A stretch of 64,000 bases of DNA, from NCBI RefSeq assembly GCF_004353925.1, contig NZ_SMOK01000020.1, positions 1-64,000 of the forward strand, in the 5' to 3' direction. The notes under the pieces were generated by a model, which made no database searches, was not told the DNA's origin, and was given only the letters and a program-made list of their open reading frames with translations. The stretch is from Pseudomonas sp. H9. GTDB lineage: Bacteria; Pseudomonadota; Gammaproteobacteria; Pseudomonadales; Pseudomonadaceae. The position numbers and the translations under genes were made by a program. This document shows, one piece after another, positions 44,925-53,113 of this stretch. Position 1 is the first letter of the stretch; the number at the start of each line of letters is the position of its first letter.

Positions 44925-45794
44925 CTATTGTTTGCTCGCTGACGTGTAGCCAACGAATTCATTGTGTAGAGCGGCAGTTGCTTCCAAGCGTTTTTCAACA
45001 TCCGGTCCAAGCTTCTTGCAGACCTCGTTGACCATCAGGTGCGCCCACGACAGCATCGTCGCGGTGGACTCCCAAAACAGATTGAATTCAGTGGGGATGC
45101 GAAACACCTCGTTGGCGTTGGTGTCGGCCCAGTCACAGAAGGTGTCGGTCACCAGCGTGACCGGGATGCCCGCTTCATGCGCCTTGCGGCACAGGTTCAG
45201 GGCATGGCGCGAATAGCGGCGTGCTTCGAACACCACCAAGGCACAGTCGGCGGGGTTGCTGAGTAACACGTCACCAAAATGCCCGGCACTGCCATCGACC
45301 ACCTGCACGCCGTCGCGCAGGTATTGCAGCAAGTGGGCCATGCACTGGGCGATGCCGCGCTCGGTCTGAAAACCTGCGATAAACACCTTGCGCCGTTGCG
45401 CCAGGCGCTGGCTGACTGCTTCCCAGGCCGGCGTGCGGCTGTACTCATACACCCGTACCAGCGCCCCGACTTCCTGTTCGAGGCTACGCGCTAAGCCTGC
45501 AGCATCTTTGCCGTGCTGTTGGCGGAATTCTTGCAACCGATCGCCAACCAGCCAGGGGCCGTCACCCAGGTCGTCTTTGAGGTCGTGTTTGAGTGCCTTG
45601 AGATGCTCGTAACCCAACGCCCGGCAGAAACGCCCGACACTGGACTCACTGACACCGATCTTCGCCGCCAGGCTGGCCGAGGTTTCGAAGGGCAGGTCGG
45701 TGAGATGGGCGAGCATATAGGTAGCGATCTTGCGCCCAGAAGCCGCCGCATTGTGCAGGCTGTTTTCCAGGCGTTGTTTGATCGGTTGACTCAC
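44925..45794 (-). CDS. MurR/RpiR-family regulator of the D-lysine cluster
   Basis: A 289-residue regulator. The N-terminal HTH_6 domain (about 1-75) reads RKIATYMLAHLTDLPFETSASLAAKIGVSESSVGRFCRALGYEHLKALKHDL. The C-terminal SIS-type effector domain (about 120-270) has KVFIAGFQTERGIAQCMAHLL and DCALVVFEARRYSRHALNLCRKAHEAGIPVTLVTD. GTG 45794 is preferred over TTG 45800. It lies 31 bases before the binding-protein gene on the same strand, and divergent from dpkA. The two palindromes in the gap are its likely operators. Confidence 0.9.
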   Translation of the reverse strand: MSQPIKQRLENSLHNAAASGRKIATYMLAHLTDLPFETSASLAAKIGVSESSVGRFCRALGYEHLKALKHDLKDDLGDGPWLVGDRLQEFRQQHGKDAAGLARSLEQEVGALVRVYEYSRTPAWEAVSQRLAQRRKVFIAGFQTERGIAQCMAHLLQYLRDGVQVVDGSAGHFGDVLLSNPADCALVVFEARRYSRHALNLCRKAHEAGIPVTLVTDTFCDWADTNANEVFRIPTEFNLFWESTATMLSWAHLMVNEVCKKLGPDVEKRLEATAALHNEFVGYTSASKQ

Positions 45795-45825
45795 AGGCAA
45801 TTCTCGAAGGCGGTTGCACTTGGAA

Positions 45826-45847
45826 ACAGAAAATGAATGTTTTCTGT
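45826..45847. promoter_or_regulatory. Candidate RpiR operator, palindrome 1
   Basis: ACAGAAAA-TGAATG-TTTTCTGT, perfect 8-base arms, 31 bases upstream of the regulator's start. The CTGT ends recur in palindrome 2. Confidence 0.6.
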
Positions 45848-45862
45848 CATCAAGTCAAGATT

Positions 45863-45878
45863 TGACAGTTTGCTGTCA
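45863..45878. promoter_or_regulatory. Candidate RpiR operator, palindrome 2
   Basis: TGACAG-TTTG-CTGTCA, perfect 6-base arms, about 37 bases from palindrome 1 (centre to centre about 34). A further GGACAG half site follows at about 45884-45889. Confidence 0.6.
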
Positions 45879-45943
45879 TGAGAGGACAGTTTCGCTATTG
45901 CTCATCGCTGTCGCCCAGTCCAAATCCAATAAGGGAGCTTCAG

Positions 45944-46972
45944 ATGTCCGCACGTCCCGACACTGCTGTCGTGCAGATTGCCTTCGCCGACCTGCAGGCC
46001 TTGCTGCAGCGCATTTTTGTTCGTCATGGCACCAGTGAAGCGGTCGCCAGTGCGTTGGCTTTCAACTGCGCCAGTGCCCAGCGCGATGGCGCTCACAGTC
46101 ATGGTGTATTCCGTATTCACGGTTATGTTTCGACCCTGGCCAGTGGCTGGGTCAACGGCAAAGCCGTGCCGGAAGTCGAGGATGTTGCCAGCGGTTACCT
46201 GCGGGTGGATGCCAAGGGTGGTTTTGCCCAGCCAGCGCTGGCCGCGGCACGTGCGCAATTGGTGGAAAAGGCCCGCAGTGCCGGGATCGCGGTGCTGGCG
46301 ATCCATAACTCGCACCATTTCGCCGCGCTGTGGCCGGATGTCGAGCCTTTTGCCGATGAAGGCCTGGTGGCGCTCAGCGTGGTCAACAGCATGACCTGCG
46401 TGGTGCCGCATGGCGCGCGCAAACCGCTGTATGGCACCAACCCGATTGCCTTTGCCGCACCGTGCGCCGGTACTGACCCGGTGGTGTTCGACATGGCCAC
46501 CAGCGCCATGGCCCATGGCGATGTGCAGATTGCGGCGCGCAAAGGTGAGCAACTGCCTGACGGTATGGGTGTCGATGGCGACGGTAAACCGACCCGCGAC
46601 CCGCAGAAAATACTCGAGGGCGGTGCGTTGTTGCCGTTTGGCGGGCACAAAGGGTCGGCCTTGTCGATGATGGTTGAGCTGCTGGCGGCAGCGCTGACCG
46701 GCGGGCATTTCTCCTGGGAGTTCGACTGGTCACAGCATCCGGGCGCGAAAACCCCGTGGACCGGGCAACTGGTCATCGTCATTGACCCAAGCAAGGCACA
46801 AGGCAATCAGTTTGCCGAGCGTAGCCGTCAATTGGTGGAGCAGATGCAGGCAGTCGGCGTGACCCGGATGCCGGGTGAGCGACGCTTCCTTGAACGTGAG
46901 GCGTCGGCGCGTCAGGGCGTGAGCCTGACGGCGCAGGAGCTTGAGCAACTGCAGGAACTGGCGCAGGGCTGA
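45944..46972 (+). CDS. dpkA: Delta-1-piperideine-2-carboxylate reductase DpkA
   Basis: A 342-residue NADPH-dependent reductase of the malate/L-lactate dehydrogenase-2 family. It is strikingly similar in my memory to P. putida DpkA: IFVRHGTSEAVASALAFNCASAQRDGAHSHGVFRIHGY, SHHFAALWPDVEPFADEG and GGALLPFGGHKGSALSMM. It reduces delta-1-piperideine-2-carboxylate (or delta-1-pyrroline-2-carboxylate) to L-pipecolate (or L-proline). This is the step after AmaD in D-lysine breakdown. ATG 45944 has AAGGGAGC upstream. It is divergent from the rpiR-transport operon. In KT2440 the aminotransferase gene amaC sits next to dpkA; here a REP and unrelated genes follow. Confidence 0.92.
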   Translation: MSARPDTAVVQIAFADLQALLQRIFVRHGTSEAVASALAFNCASAQRDGAHSHGVFRIHGYVSTLASGWVNGKAVPEVEDVASGYLRVDAKGGFAQPALAAARAQLVEKARSAGIAVLAIHNSHHFAALWPDVEPFADEGLVALSVVNSMTCVVPHGARKPLYGTNPIAFAAPCAGTDPVVFDMATSAMAHGDVQIAARKGEQLPDGMGVDGDGKPTRDPQKILEGGALLPFGGHKGSALSMMVELLAAALTGGHFSWEFDWSQHPGAKTPWTGQLVIVIDPSKAQGNQFAERSRQLVEQMQAVGVTRMPGERRFLEREASARQGVSLTAQELEQLQELAQG

Positions 46973-46975
46973 ACG

Positions 46976-47046
46976 GTGGGAGCGGGCTTGCCCCGCGATG
47001 CGATGCGACTGAAAGACCGCAATCGCGGGGCAAGCCCGCTCCCACC
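46976..47046. repeat. REP doublet
   Basis: Standard inverted REP pair just after the dpkA stop. Confidence 0.92.
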
Positions 47047-47076
47047 AGGAACCAGCAGGCGGAAGGGGCTTGTTTG

Positions 47077-47562
47077 CTACAAGCCAGTGGCCCTCCATTG
47101 ACTGGTTTCACTTTGGCCATCGGTCAGCGGCTGGCGGTAGTGATTGCAGTGCCCAGCGTCGTCGGTGGAGGCACCGAAACCACAAGCGTTTTTCACCACT
47201 TCATACTTGTTGACCCCGGTCCAGGTCACGATCCACGGAATACGCACCGGGCAATCGAAGTCGTACTTGCCGACTTGCAGTTGCTCGAGCGTATCGCAGA
47301 CGCTTTGCAGCGTCGCCAGGTCCATGAACATCACGGTATTGGGGTACTTATGCTCGAACTCCTCGACCCGTGCCTGCAGGGTAATACCTGCGCGGTGGGT
47401 GACCGCTTCGCGGCTGTTGTCGATCGTCTGGTTGAGGATCAGCAGCGCGTCCTCAGGTATCTCAAGATCGCGCTGAATCAACTGGTTGTAGAGGTCGTTG
47501 GCTTGGCGCGGGCCAAGAATCCGTACGTGTTTGACCAGAAACTCCGATGTGCACTTACACAT
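47077..47562 (-). CDS. Unrecognised 161-residue protein, second gene of an unknown module
   Basis: No family is recognised. The protein begins MCKCTSEFLVKHVRILG, with two cysteines directly after the start. Then comes a helical region (DLYNQLIQRDLEIPEDALLILNQTIDN), then VEEFEHKYPNTVMFMDLATLQSVCDTLEQLQVGKYDFDCPVRIPWIVTWTG with two more cysteines. The tail is polar with CNHYRQ. There is no signal peptide or membrane helix. It follows the 353-residue gene by 62 bases on the same strand, so it is probably co-transcribed and could be a partner, chaperone or immunity protein. This role is a guess. Confidence 0.6.
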   Translation of the reverse strand: MCKCTSEFLVKHVRILGPRQANDLYNQLIQRDLEIPEDALLILNQTIDNSREAVTHRAGITLQARVEEFEHKYPNTVMFMDLATLQSVCDTLEQLQVGKYDFDCPVRIPWIVTWTGVNKYEVVKNACGFGASTDDAGHCNHYRQPLTDGQSETSQWRATGL

Positions 47563-47624
47563 AATGATGTCCTCGCGGCAGCCGTTGCCGGCTGCGCTGT
47601 GTTGGCTGAGTGATCAGGCGAATT

Positions 47625-48686
47625 TCAACGTGCAAGGTCTTGGGCCGAGGTCTTGCCTGGCCATACCCCGTCCATGCGGACTTCACGCCGCCCGGTCAGC
47701 CACTGGCCCAGCGGGCTTGGCCAGCTGAAGCTGTAGTTGTCGTTGTTCATCACGCCTTTGAATGTCACTTGGGCGGTGATGTTGGTGGCATTGAGCGGGA
47801 TGTTGCCGACGGTTTTCGACAGCCCGCCGCTGAGGCTGAAAGCTTGATGCTGTTTGCCTGAGGGGGTGTCGTACTCCAGGGTGACGCTGGTGATGTAGGT
47901 GCAGCCGGGCTTGTTGTTGAAGAGAATTTCCAGCCCGCCCAGGCGGTTGATCCAGTTGGGAATCAGCAGCTCACCGTCAAACGAGGCGAAGGTGTAGGCG
48001 ATGGGGATCGGCTGAGCGGGCAGGGCGCCGGCCTTGTCCGGCCACAGGTGCTGGTCGACGCTTTTGGTTTGGTTGGTCGACACATACGAGCCCTTGGCTT
48101 CGGCACTGGCCAGCAGATCCTGCACACCTTTGACCGAGCCGGTGACGGAGAATGACGAACTGTTGTCCTGCGAGCCGACGTTCAGGCCGCTGGTGGCGTA
48201 GATCACACTGGTGACCACGCCAAAGCCCTGGGCGATGCCTTTGCTTGAGGCCATGCTGACACGGCCGGCCTGGTCTTTGAGCCACTGCAAGGTTTGTGGT
48301 TGGGTCAGTACCGTCAAATCGGCCAGGTAAGTCTCCGAGGAGATACCGAACTCCGAAGCGATAGAGCCGGTCGAGGCAAAATCCCACTTTACTTCGGTGC
48401 CTGCGGTGATTTTTGTACCGGTTTCCGGGTCGGTGGCCGAGCCGTCCAGGGCAACGTTGCTCTGGCTGCGTTTGACGTTGCTGGACGACAGCTTCCACTG
48501 GTTGGGGGCATTGCGCGTGCTGACGATCAGCCCAGGCGCTTGCTCTTGCACCAGGGTGAAGTCGCCGTTGTCGGGAGAAACAAAGCCGACACTGCCGACC
48601 TTGAGCTTCTGGTCGAGGGTCCAGTTGCCCCAGTACGCGGCGCGGCCATTGCGGATCAGGTCGGTAAACGAGCGGTTCCAGTTCAT
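47625..48686 (-). CDS. Unrecognised 353-residue beta-rich protein, first gene of an unknown module
   Basis: No family is certain. There is no signal peptide. The sequence is Ser/Thr/Gly-rich with alternating hydrophobic strands (LKVGSVGFVSPDNGDFTLV, GFGVVTSVIYATSGLNVGS, SSSFSVTGSVKGVQDLL, PIPIAYTFASFDGELLIPNW) and a long C-terminal beta-like part (TYITSVTLEYDTPSGKQHQ, ITAQVTFKGVMNNDNYSFSW). The strand-hairpin-strand pattern followed by a basic/Pro segment and an AYxFASF strand reminds me of gasdermin-type or other pore-forming folds, but this is only a fold hypothesis. ATG 48686 has AAGGA nine bases upstream. The divergent LuxR-like gene is the likely regulator. Confidence 0.6.
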   Translation of the reverse strand: MNWNRSFTDLIRNGRAAYWGNWTLDQKLKVGSVGFVSPDNGDFTLVQEQAPGLIVSTRNAPNQWKLSSSNVKRSQSNVALDGSATDPETGTKITAGTEVKWDFASTGSIASEFGISSETYLADLTVLTQPQTLQWLKDQAGRVSMASSKGIAQGFGVVTSVIYATSGLNVGSQDNSSSFSVTGSVKGVQDLLASAEAKGSYVSTNQTKSVDQHLWPDKAGALPAQPIPIAYTFASFDGELLIPNWINRLGGLEILFNNKPGCTYITSVTLEYDTPSGKQHQAFSLSGGLSKTVGNIPLNATNITAQVTFKGVMNNDNYSFSWPSPLGQWLTGRREVRMDGVWPGKTSAQDLAR

Positions 48687-48942
48687 GATGTGCATTCCTT
48701 TTCCATTGAGCGTTCGAGTAGGCCGAACAGCGACTCGCAGCGACATTCCCTGCCGCCGACAACCGGGTTGAACAACATCGGCAGCGCAATCGTGTGCCTG
48801 TCACGCGGGCAGAAACATTCGTCAAATGCGGTATGCGCAGCTTGGCGCCGACCCTGGCTTGACAGGCAAAGGTCAGCTCCTAGGCTTGCTTTTCAGGTGC
48901 GGGTGGGCCTTGGCGCAACGGCGAACAGTTCAGGGAATGGAC

Positions 48943-49402
48943 ATGCGATTGAGTGAACGGGAAACCGTGGTGCTGTCGTTGATCGTGCGGGGCATGACTG
49001 ACCGGGAAATTGCTCAGCAACTGGCCATTGCCTTTTCAACCGCGCGAAAACACCGCGAAAACCTGCTCTACAAACTCAAGGTCGAGCGTGCCAGTGCCCT
49101 GGTGGCGATCTATCTGTGCCTGGGCAGCACCCCGACCTGCAGGGCAGGCAAGGTCGGCAACGCCGTTTTCTGCGCGTGAGCAGCAGGTGCTGAGCTGTCT
49201 GGCCCGCGGTCTGAGCGACAAGCAGGCGGCCCGTGTGCTGGGTATCAGCGACCAGACCGCACGCACCCATCGGCGCAACATGCTTAGCAAAACCGCCAGT
49301 GCCAATATCTGCGCGTTGGTGTATCTGGCGTTCGTCCAAGGCTGGTTGCCGTGGCCCGAACCTGCGCAAGGCATGCATGGCTGCACACACCCGTTGCACT
49401 AA
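48943..49402 (+). pseudogene. Tandem-HTH LuxR-type regulator, interrupted by a frameshift
   Basis: From ATG 48943 (AGGGA six bases upstream) the first frame encodes one LuxR-type HTH: MRLSERETVVLSLIVRG, TDREIAQQLAIAFSTARKHRENLLYKL, ASALVAIYLCLG. It stops at TGA 49177-49179. A second frame, overlapping it and open through 49402, encodes another HTH: TPFSAREQQVLSCLARGLSDKQAARVLGISDQTARTHRRNMLSKTASANICALVYLAF. It has no start codon of its own with a ribosome binding site. Joining the frames near 49150-49175 gives a protein of about 152 residues with two HTH domains. Either it is a broken gene, or the first domain acts alone, or one base is wrong in the sequence. It is divergent from the unknown module. 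Confidence 0.65.
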
Positions 49403-49453
49403 TGGTCATGTTGCTTCGGCGCCGCTACAGGTATCCTCGACACAGAATTTTTA

Positions 49454-49486
49454 CCCAAGGCCCAGACCCAAGGCCCAGACCCAAGG
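49454..49486 (+). repeat. 13-base tandem repeat leading into the aminotransferase ribosome binding site
   Basis: Two perfect copies of CCCAAGGCCCAGA (49454-49466, 49467-49479) and a partial third copy (CCCAAGG) which forms the AAGGAG ribosome binding site. Confidence 0.85.
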
Positions 49487-49497
49487 AGCTGCACGCT

Positions 49498-50691
49498 GTG
49501 TTCAAACATGTCGATGCCTACGCCGGCGACCCGATTCTCTCCCTGATGGAGACCTTCAAGGCCGATCCACGTGCCAACAAGGTCAACCTGAGTATTGGTC
49601 TGTATTACGATGCTGCGGGTGTGGTACCGCAACTGGCGGCGGTCGGTGAAGCGGAAAAACGCATGGCCGATCAACCCCATGAGGCGTCTCTGTACCTGCC
49701 AATGGAAGGCCTGAGCAGCTACCGTCAAGCGATCCAGGCGCTGCTGTTCGGCGCTGACCATCCGGCGGTGCAGGGCGGTCGTGTTGCTACTGTGCAGACA
49801 GTGGGCGGCTCGGGTGCGCTGAAAGTCGGCGCTGACTTCCTCAAGCGCTACTTCCCAGACTCGCAGGTGTGGGTCAGCAATCCGACCTGGGACAACCACC
49901 GTGCGATCTTTGAAGGCGCAGGGTTCAAGGTCAATACCTACCCGTACTTCGACCAGCATACTCGCGGCGTGGACTTCGACGGCATGCTGGCAGCGCTGCA
50001 GGGCTTGCCGGCGAACAGCATCGTGCTGTTGCACCCGTGCTGCCATAACCCCACCGGTGTCGACCTGAGCCAGGCGCAGTGGCAACAAGTCATCGAAGTG
50101 GTCAAAGCGCGCAGCCTGATCCCGTTCCTGGACATCGCCTACCAAGGCTTTGGTGAGGGGCTGGTTGAAGACGCCTACGCCATTCGTGAAGTGGCCCGTG
50201 CCGGCGTGCCGTGCCTGGTGAGCAACTCGTTCTCGAAGATCTTCTCGCTGTATGGCGAGCGCGTTGGCGGGCTGTCGGTGGTCTGCGACGATGCCGATAC
50301 CGCGCAAAGCGTGCTGGGTCAGCTCAAGGCCACGGTTCGCCGTAACTACTCCAGCCCACCCAATTTCGGTGCGCAACTGGTCGCGGCAGTGCTCGGTGAT
50401 GCGGCGCTGAACGCCCAGTGGGCGGCTGAAGTTGAACAGATGCGCTTGCGTATCCTTGAGATGCGTCAGGGCCTGGTCGATGCCCTGGCCGTGTTGTTGC
50501 CAGGCAAAGACTTCCAGTTCTTCCTGAGCCAGCGTGGGATGTTCAGCTACACCGGCCTGAGCGTGGAGCAGGTGCGTCGCCTGCGTGACGAGTTTGGTGT
50601 GTACCTGATCGACAGCGGCCGGGTGTGCATGTCTGGCCTGCGTCCGGACAACCTGCAGCAAGTGGCTGAGGCGATTGCTGCGGTCCAGTAA
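49498..50691 (+). CDS. tyrB: Aromatic amino acid aminotransferase
   Basis: A 397-residue PLP aminotransferase of the AspC/TyrB group. The PLP lysine is Lys247 in SNSFSKIFSLYGERVGG, with Asp212 and Tyr215 in FLDIAYQGFGEG and the conserved Asn in HNPTGVD. The start MFKHVDAYAGDPILSLMETFKAD is typical of TyrB. It transfers amino groups between tyrosine, phenylalanine or aspartate and 2-oxoglutarate. GTG 49498 is chosen because AAGGAG stands eight bases upstream; the longer frame crosses the repeat and the HTH gene. Aspartate as the main substrate is not excluded. Confidence 0.92.
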   Translation: MFKHVDAYAGDPILSLMETFKADPRANKVNLSIGLYYDAAGVVPQLAAVGEAEKRMADQPHEASLYLPMEGLSSYRQAIQALLFGADHPAVQGGRVATVQTVGGSGALKVGADFLKRYFPDSQVWVSNPTWDNHRAIFEGAGFKVNTYPYFDQHTRGVDFDGMLAALQGLPANSIVLLHPCCHNPTGVDLSQAQWQQVIEVVKARSLIPFLDIAYQGFGEGLVEDAYAIREVARAGVPCLVSNSFSKIFSLYGERVGGLSVVCDDADTAQSVLGQLKATVRRNYSSPPNFGAQLVAAVLGDAALNAQWAAEVEQMRLRILEMRQGLVDALAVLLPGKDFQFFLSQRGMFSYTGLSVEQVRRLRDEFGVYLIDSGRVCMSGLRPDNLQQVAEAIAAVQ

Positions 50692-50708
50692 TTGACTGTA
50701 AGGCGCTT

Positions 50709-50767
50709 TCGCGGGGCAAGCCCGCTCCTACAGGTGCAACCTTGTGGGAGCGGGCTTGCCCCGCGAT
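50709..50767. repeat. REP doublet
   Basis: REP pair with spacer AGGTGCAACCTTG; the left unit ends in CTCCTAC, the right starts GTGGGAG. GGTGCAACC recurs just after at 50779-50787. Confidence 0.92.
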
Positions 50768-50924
50768 GCTTTTATAAAGGTGCAACCCCTCCGTCGGTCA
50801 AGGCTTTGCAAGTGCAACCAATCGGCGCACAATCGCGACCCTCTTTGTACGGTTGAGGGGTGGCGATACGTCTGTTTCGCTGCTCTCAGCCCTGTTGCAG
50901 TCTTGCGAGTGGAGTTGCACCCGG

Positions 50925-52202
50925 ATGAATGAGCAGGCCCCAAGCGTTGAACAACGCTTTGAATCGACCCCAGCCGCCCTCGGCAGCTGGTCCCGTCAGG
51001 ACACTACCTGGATGCTGGGCCTGTTTGGCACGGCCATCGGCGCCGGAACCCTGTTCCTGCCGATCAATGCCGGTTTAGGTGGCTTCTGGCCGTTGCTGAT
51101 CCTGGCCTTGCTGGCCTTCCCGATGACCTACTACGCCCACCGCGGGCTTACCCGTTTCGTGTTGTCCGGGCGCGACGGCGGCGACATCACCGATGTGGTT
51201 GAAGAGCACTTCGGCCTGAGCGCCGGCTCATTGATCACTTTGCTGTACTTCTTTGCCATTTTCCCGATTCTGCTGATCTATAGCGTGGCTCTGACCAACA
51301 CGGTCGGCAGCTTCATGGAGCACCAACTGCACATCGAGCCGCCACCGCGCGCCGTGCTGTCGTTCGTGTTGATTCTCGGCCTGCTGGCCATCGTTCGCTG
51401 CGGCGAGCAGGCCACCGTCAAGGTCATGAGCCTGCTGGTGTACCCGTTCATCGTCGCCCTGGCGTTCCTGGCCGTGTTCCTGATTCCACACTGGAGCGGC
51501 GGCATCCTCAGCACCGCCACTGAAGTGCCGCCAGCCTCGGCGTTCCTTCACACCTTGTGGTTGGCGATTCCGGTGATGGTGTTCTCGTTCAACCACTCGC
51601 CGATCATTTCCGCCTTTGCCGTTGACCAGAAGCGCCGCTATGGCGTGCATGCCGACGAGCGCAGCGGGCAGATTCTCTGCCGCGCCCACCTGCTGATGGT
51701 GGCGATGGTGATGTTCTTCGTGTTCAGTTGCGTACTGACCCTGACCCCGGCGCAGCTGGCCGAAGCCAAGGCGCAGAACCTGTCGATCCTGTCGTACCTG
51801 GCGAACCATTTCAGCAACCCGACCATCGCTTTTGCTGCTCCGGTGATCGCGTTCATCGCCATCGCCAAGTCGTTCCTGGGCCACTACATCGGCGCCAGCG
51901 AAGGCCTCAAGGGGTTGATCCTGAAAACCGGCAAACGCCCGGGCGCCAAAGCCCTGGACCGCATGACCGCAGCGTTCATGCTGGTGATCTGCTGGATCGT
52001 CGCCACCCTCAACCCAAGCATCCTGGGCATGATCGAAACCCTCGGCGGTCCGGTGATTGCGGCCATCCTGTTCCTGATGCCGATGTATGCCATTCGCAAA
52101 GTGCCAGCGATGCGTAAATACAGCGGGCAGATGTCCAACGTGTTTGTGGTGGCTGTCGGCTTGGTGGCTATCTCGGCCCTGGTCTATTCGCTGCTGAGCT
52201 GA
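50925..52202 (+). CDS. Amino acid permease of the HAAAP family (SdaC-like serine transporter)
   Basis: A 425-residue membrane protein with about 11 helices. It opens with SWSRQDTTWMLGLFGTAIGAGTLFLPINAGLGGFWPL, the SdaC/TdcC signature with GTAIGAGTLFLP. Later PVMVFSFNHSPIISAFAVDQKRRYG and IAIAKSFLGHYIGASEGLKG match the serine/threonine group. It is a proton or sodium symporter, probably for serine. The start at ATG 50925 has GGAG ten bases upstream. No deaminase gene is adjacent, so the exact substrate stays open. A strong hairpin follows. Confidence 0.9.
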   Translation: MNEQAPSVEQRFESTPAALGSWSRQDTTWMLGLFGTAIGAGTLFLPINAGLGGFWPLLILALLAFPMTYYAHRGLTRFVLSGRDGGDITDVVEEHFGLSAGSLITLLYFFAIFPILLIYSVALTNTVGSFMEHQLHIEPPPRAVLSFVLILGLLAIVRCGEQATVKVMSLLVYPFIVALAFLAVFLIPHWSGGILSTATEVPPASAFLHTLWLAIPVMVFSFNHSPIISAFAVDQKRRYGVHADERSGQILCRAHLLMVAMVMFFVFSCVLTLTPAQLAEAKAQNLSILSYLANHFSNPTIAFAAPVIAFIAIAKSFLGHYIGASEGLKGLILKTGKRPGAKALDRMTAAFMLVICWIVATLNPSILGMIETLGGPVIAAILFLMPMYAIRKVPAMRKYSGQMSNVFVVAVGLVAISALVYSLLS

Positions 52203-52212
52203 TCGCTGTAAA

Positions 52213-52250
52213 CACCACCCGAAAGCAGGATTGTCTGCTTTCGGGTGGTG
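52213..52250 (+). terminator. Strong hairpin after the serine-type transporter
   Basis: CACCACCCGAAAGCA / TGCTTTCGGGTGGTG-type stem, about 16 bp, with a small loop. The T-tract is missing, so it may act as an mRNA 3' end or a weak terminator. Confidence 0.65.
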
Positions 52251-52370
52251 AGATTGTCCACAAAAAATGTCTGGCAATACAACAATTTGTGCTTCCCCCA
52301 TAGGTGGACGGGCACTTTCATGCTTAACTCTGGTCCTTAACTCACTCACCCCCGCATAAGGACTCAGCTC

Positions 52371-52871
52371 ATGGCTCAAGTGACTCTCAAAGGCAACCCG
52401 GTTCAGGTCAACGGCGAACTGCCGAAGGTCGGTGCTAAGGCGCCAGCGTTCTCTCTGGTTGGTGCAGGCCTGGCTGACGTGACCCTGGCGAGCCTCGCCG
52501 GCAAGCGCAAAGTGCTGAACATCTTCCCGAGCGTCGACACCCCTACCTGCGCTACCTCGGTGCGTACCTTCAACAAGAAGGCCGGCGAAGTGAGCAACAC
52601 CGTGGTGCTGTGCATCTCTGCCGACCTGCCATTCGCGCAAGCACGTTTCTGCGGCGCTGAAGGCCTGGACAACGTCCAGAACCTGTCGACCCTGCGTGGC
52701 CGCGAGTTCATCGAAAACTACGGCGTTGCCATTGCCGATGGCCCACTGGCCGGTCTGACTGCCCGTGCCGTGGTGGTATTGGATGAAAACGACAAGGTGC
52801 TGCACGCCGAACTGGTTGGCGAAATCGCCGACGAGCCAAACTATGATGCAGCGCTGGCTGTACTGAAGTAA
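52371..52871 (+). CDS. tpx: Thiol peroxidase
   Basis: A 166-residue atypical 2-Cys peroxiredoxin. Peroxidatic Cys60 is in NIFPSVDTPTCATSVRTFN and resolving Cys94 in LPFAQARFCGAEG, the Tpx spacing. It reduces hydrogen and alkyl peroxides using thioredoxin, and protects the cytosol and membrane lipids. The start follows a leader AAGGACTCAGCTC. It is likely monocistronic, ending at a REP and the terminator at 52968. Confidence 0.97.
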   Translation: MAQVTLKGNPVQVNGELPKVGAKAPAFSLVGAGLADVTLASLAGKRKVLNIFPSVDTPTCATSVRTFNKKAGEVSNTVVLCISADLPFAQARFCGAEGLDNVQNLSTLRGREFIENYGVAIADGPLAGLTARAVVVLDENDKVLHAELVGEIADEPNYDAALAVLK

Positions 52872-52878
52872 GACACCC

Positions 52879-52950
52879 GGTAGGAGCGGGCTTGCCCCGC
52901 GATAGCGGTTTGTCTGATCCGCCGCAATCGCGGGGCAAGCCCGCTCCCAC
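52879..52950. repeat. REP doublet
   Basis: Standard inverted REP pair with palindromic spacer between tpx and its terminator. Confidence 0.92.
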
Positions 52951-52967
52951 ACTGTAAGCAATTGTTG

Positions 52968-53000
52968 CGGCCTGGCCTTTGTCCAGGCCGTTTTTATTTA
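52968..53000 (+). terminator. Rho-independent terminator after tpx
   Basis: CGGCCTGG-CCTTTGT-CCAGGCCG stem followed by TTTTTATTTATAG. It isolates tpx from the efflux operon. Confidence 0.9.
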
Positions 53001-53113
53001 TAGTTCATTGTCTTAGCAACGTAAGCTCAAGGTAAATTGCCGGTAAAGGCGCTTTGCTTATCCCGCTGCAGTGCTTATCGTTCAGCCTCCTCAAAAGAAT
53101 TCTTTCCAGTCTC

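Noticed and set aside
51228..52961. A 577-codon minus-strand frame over the transporter and tpx
   Set aside because: It spans two clear plus-strand genes, a hairpin and a REP element. Composition is rich in His/Gln/Arg, typical of antisense shadows.
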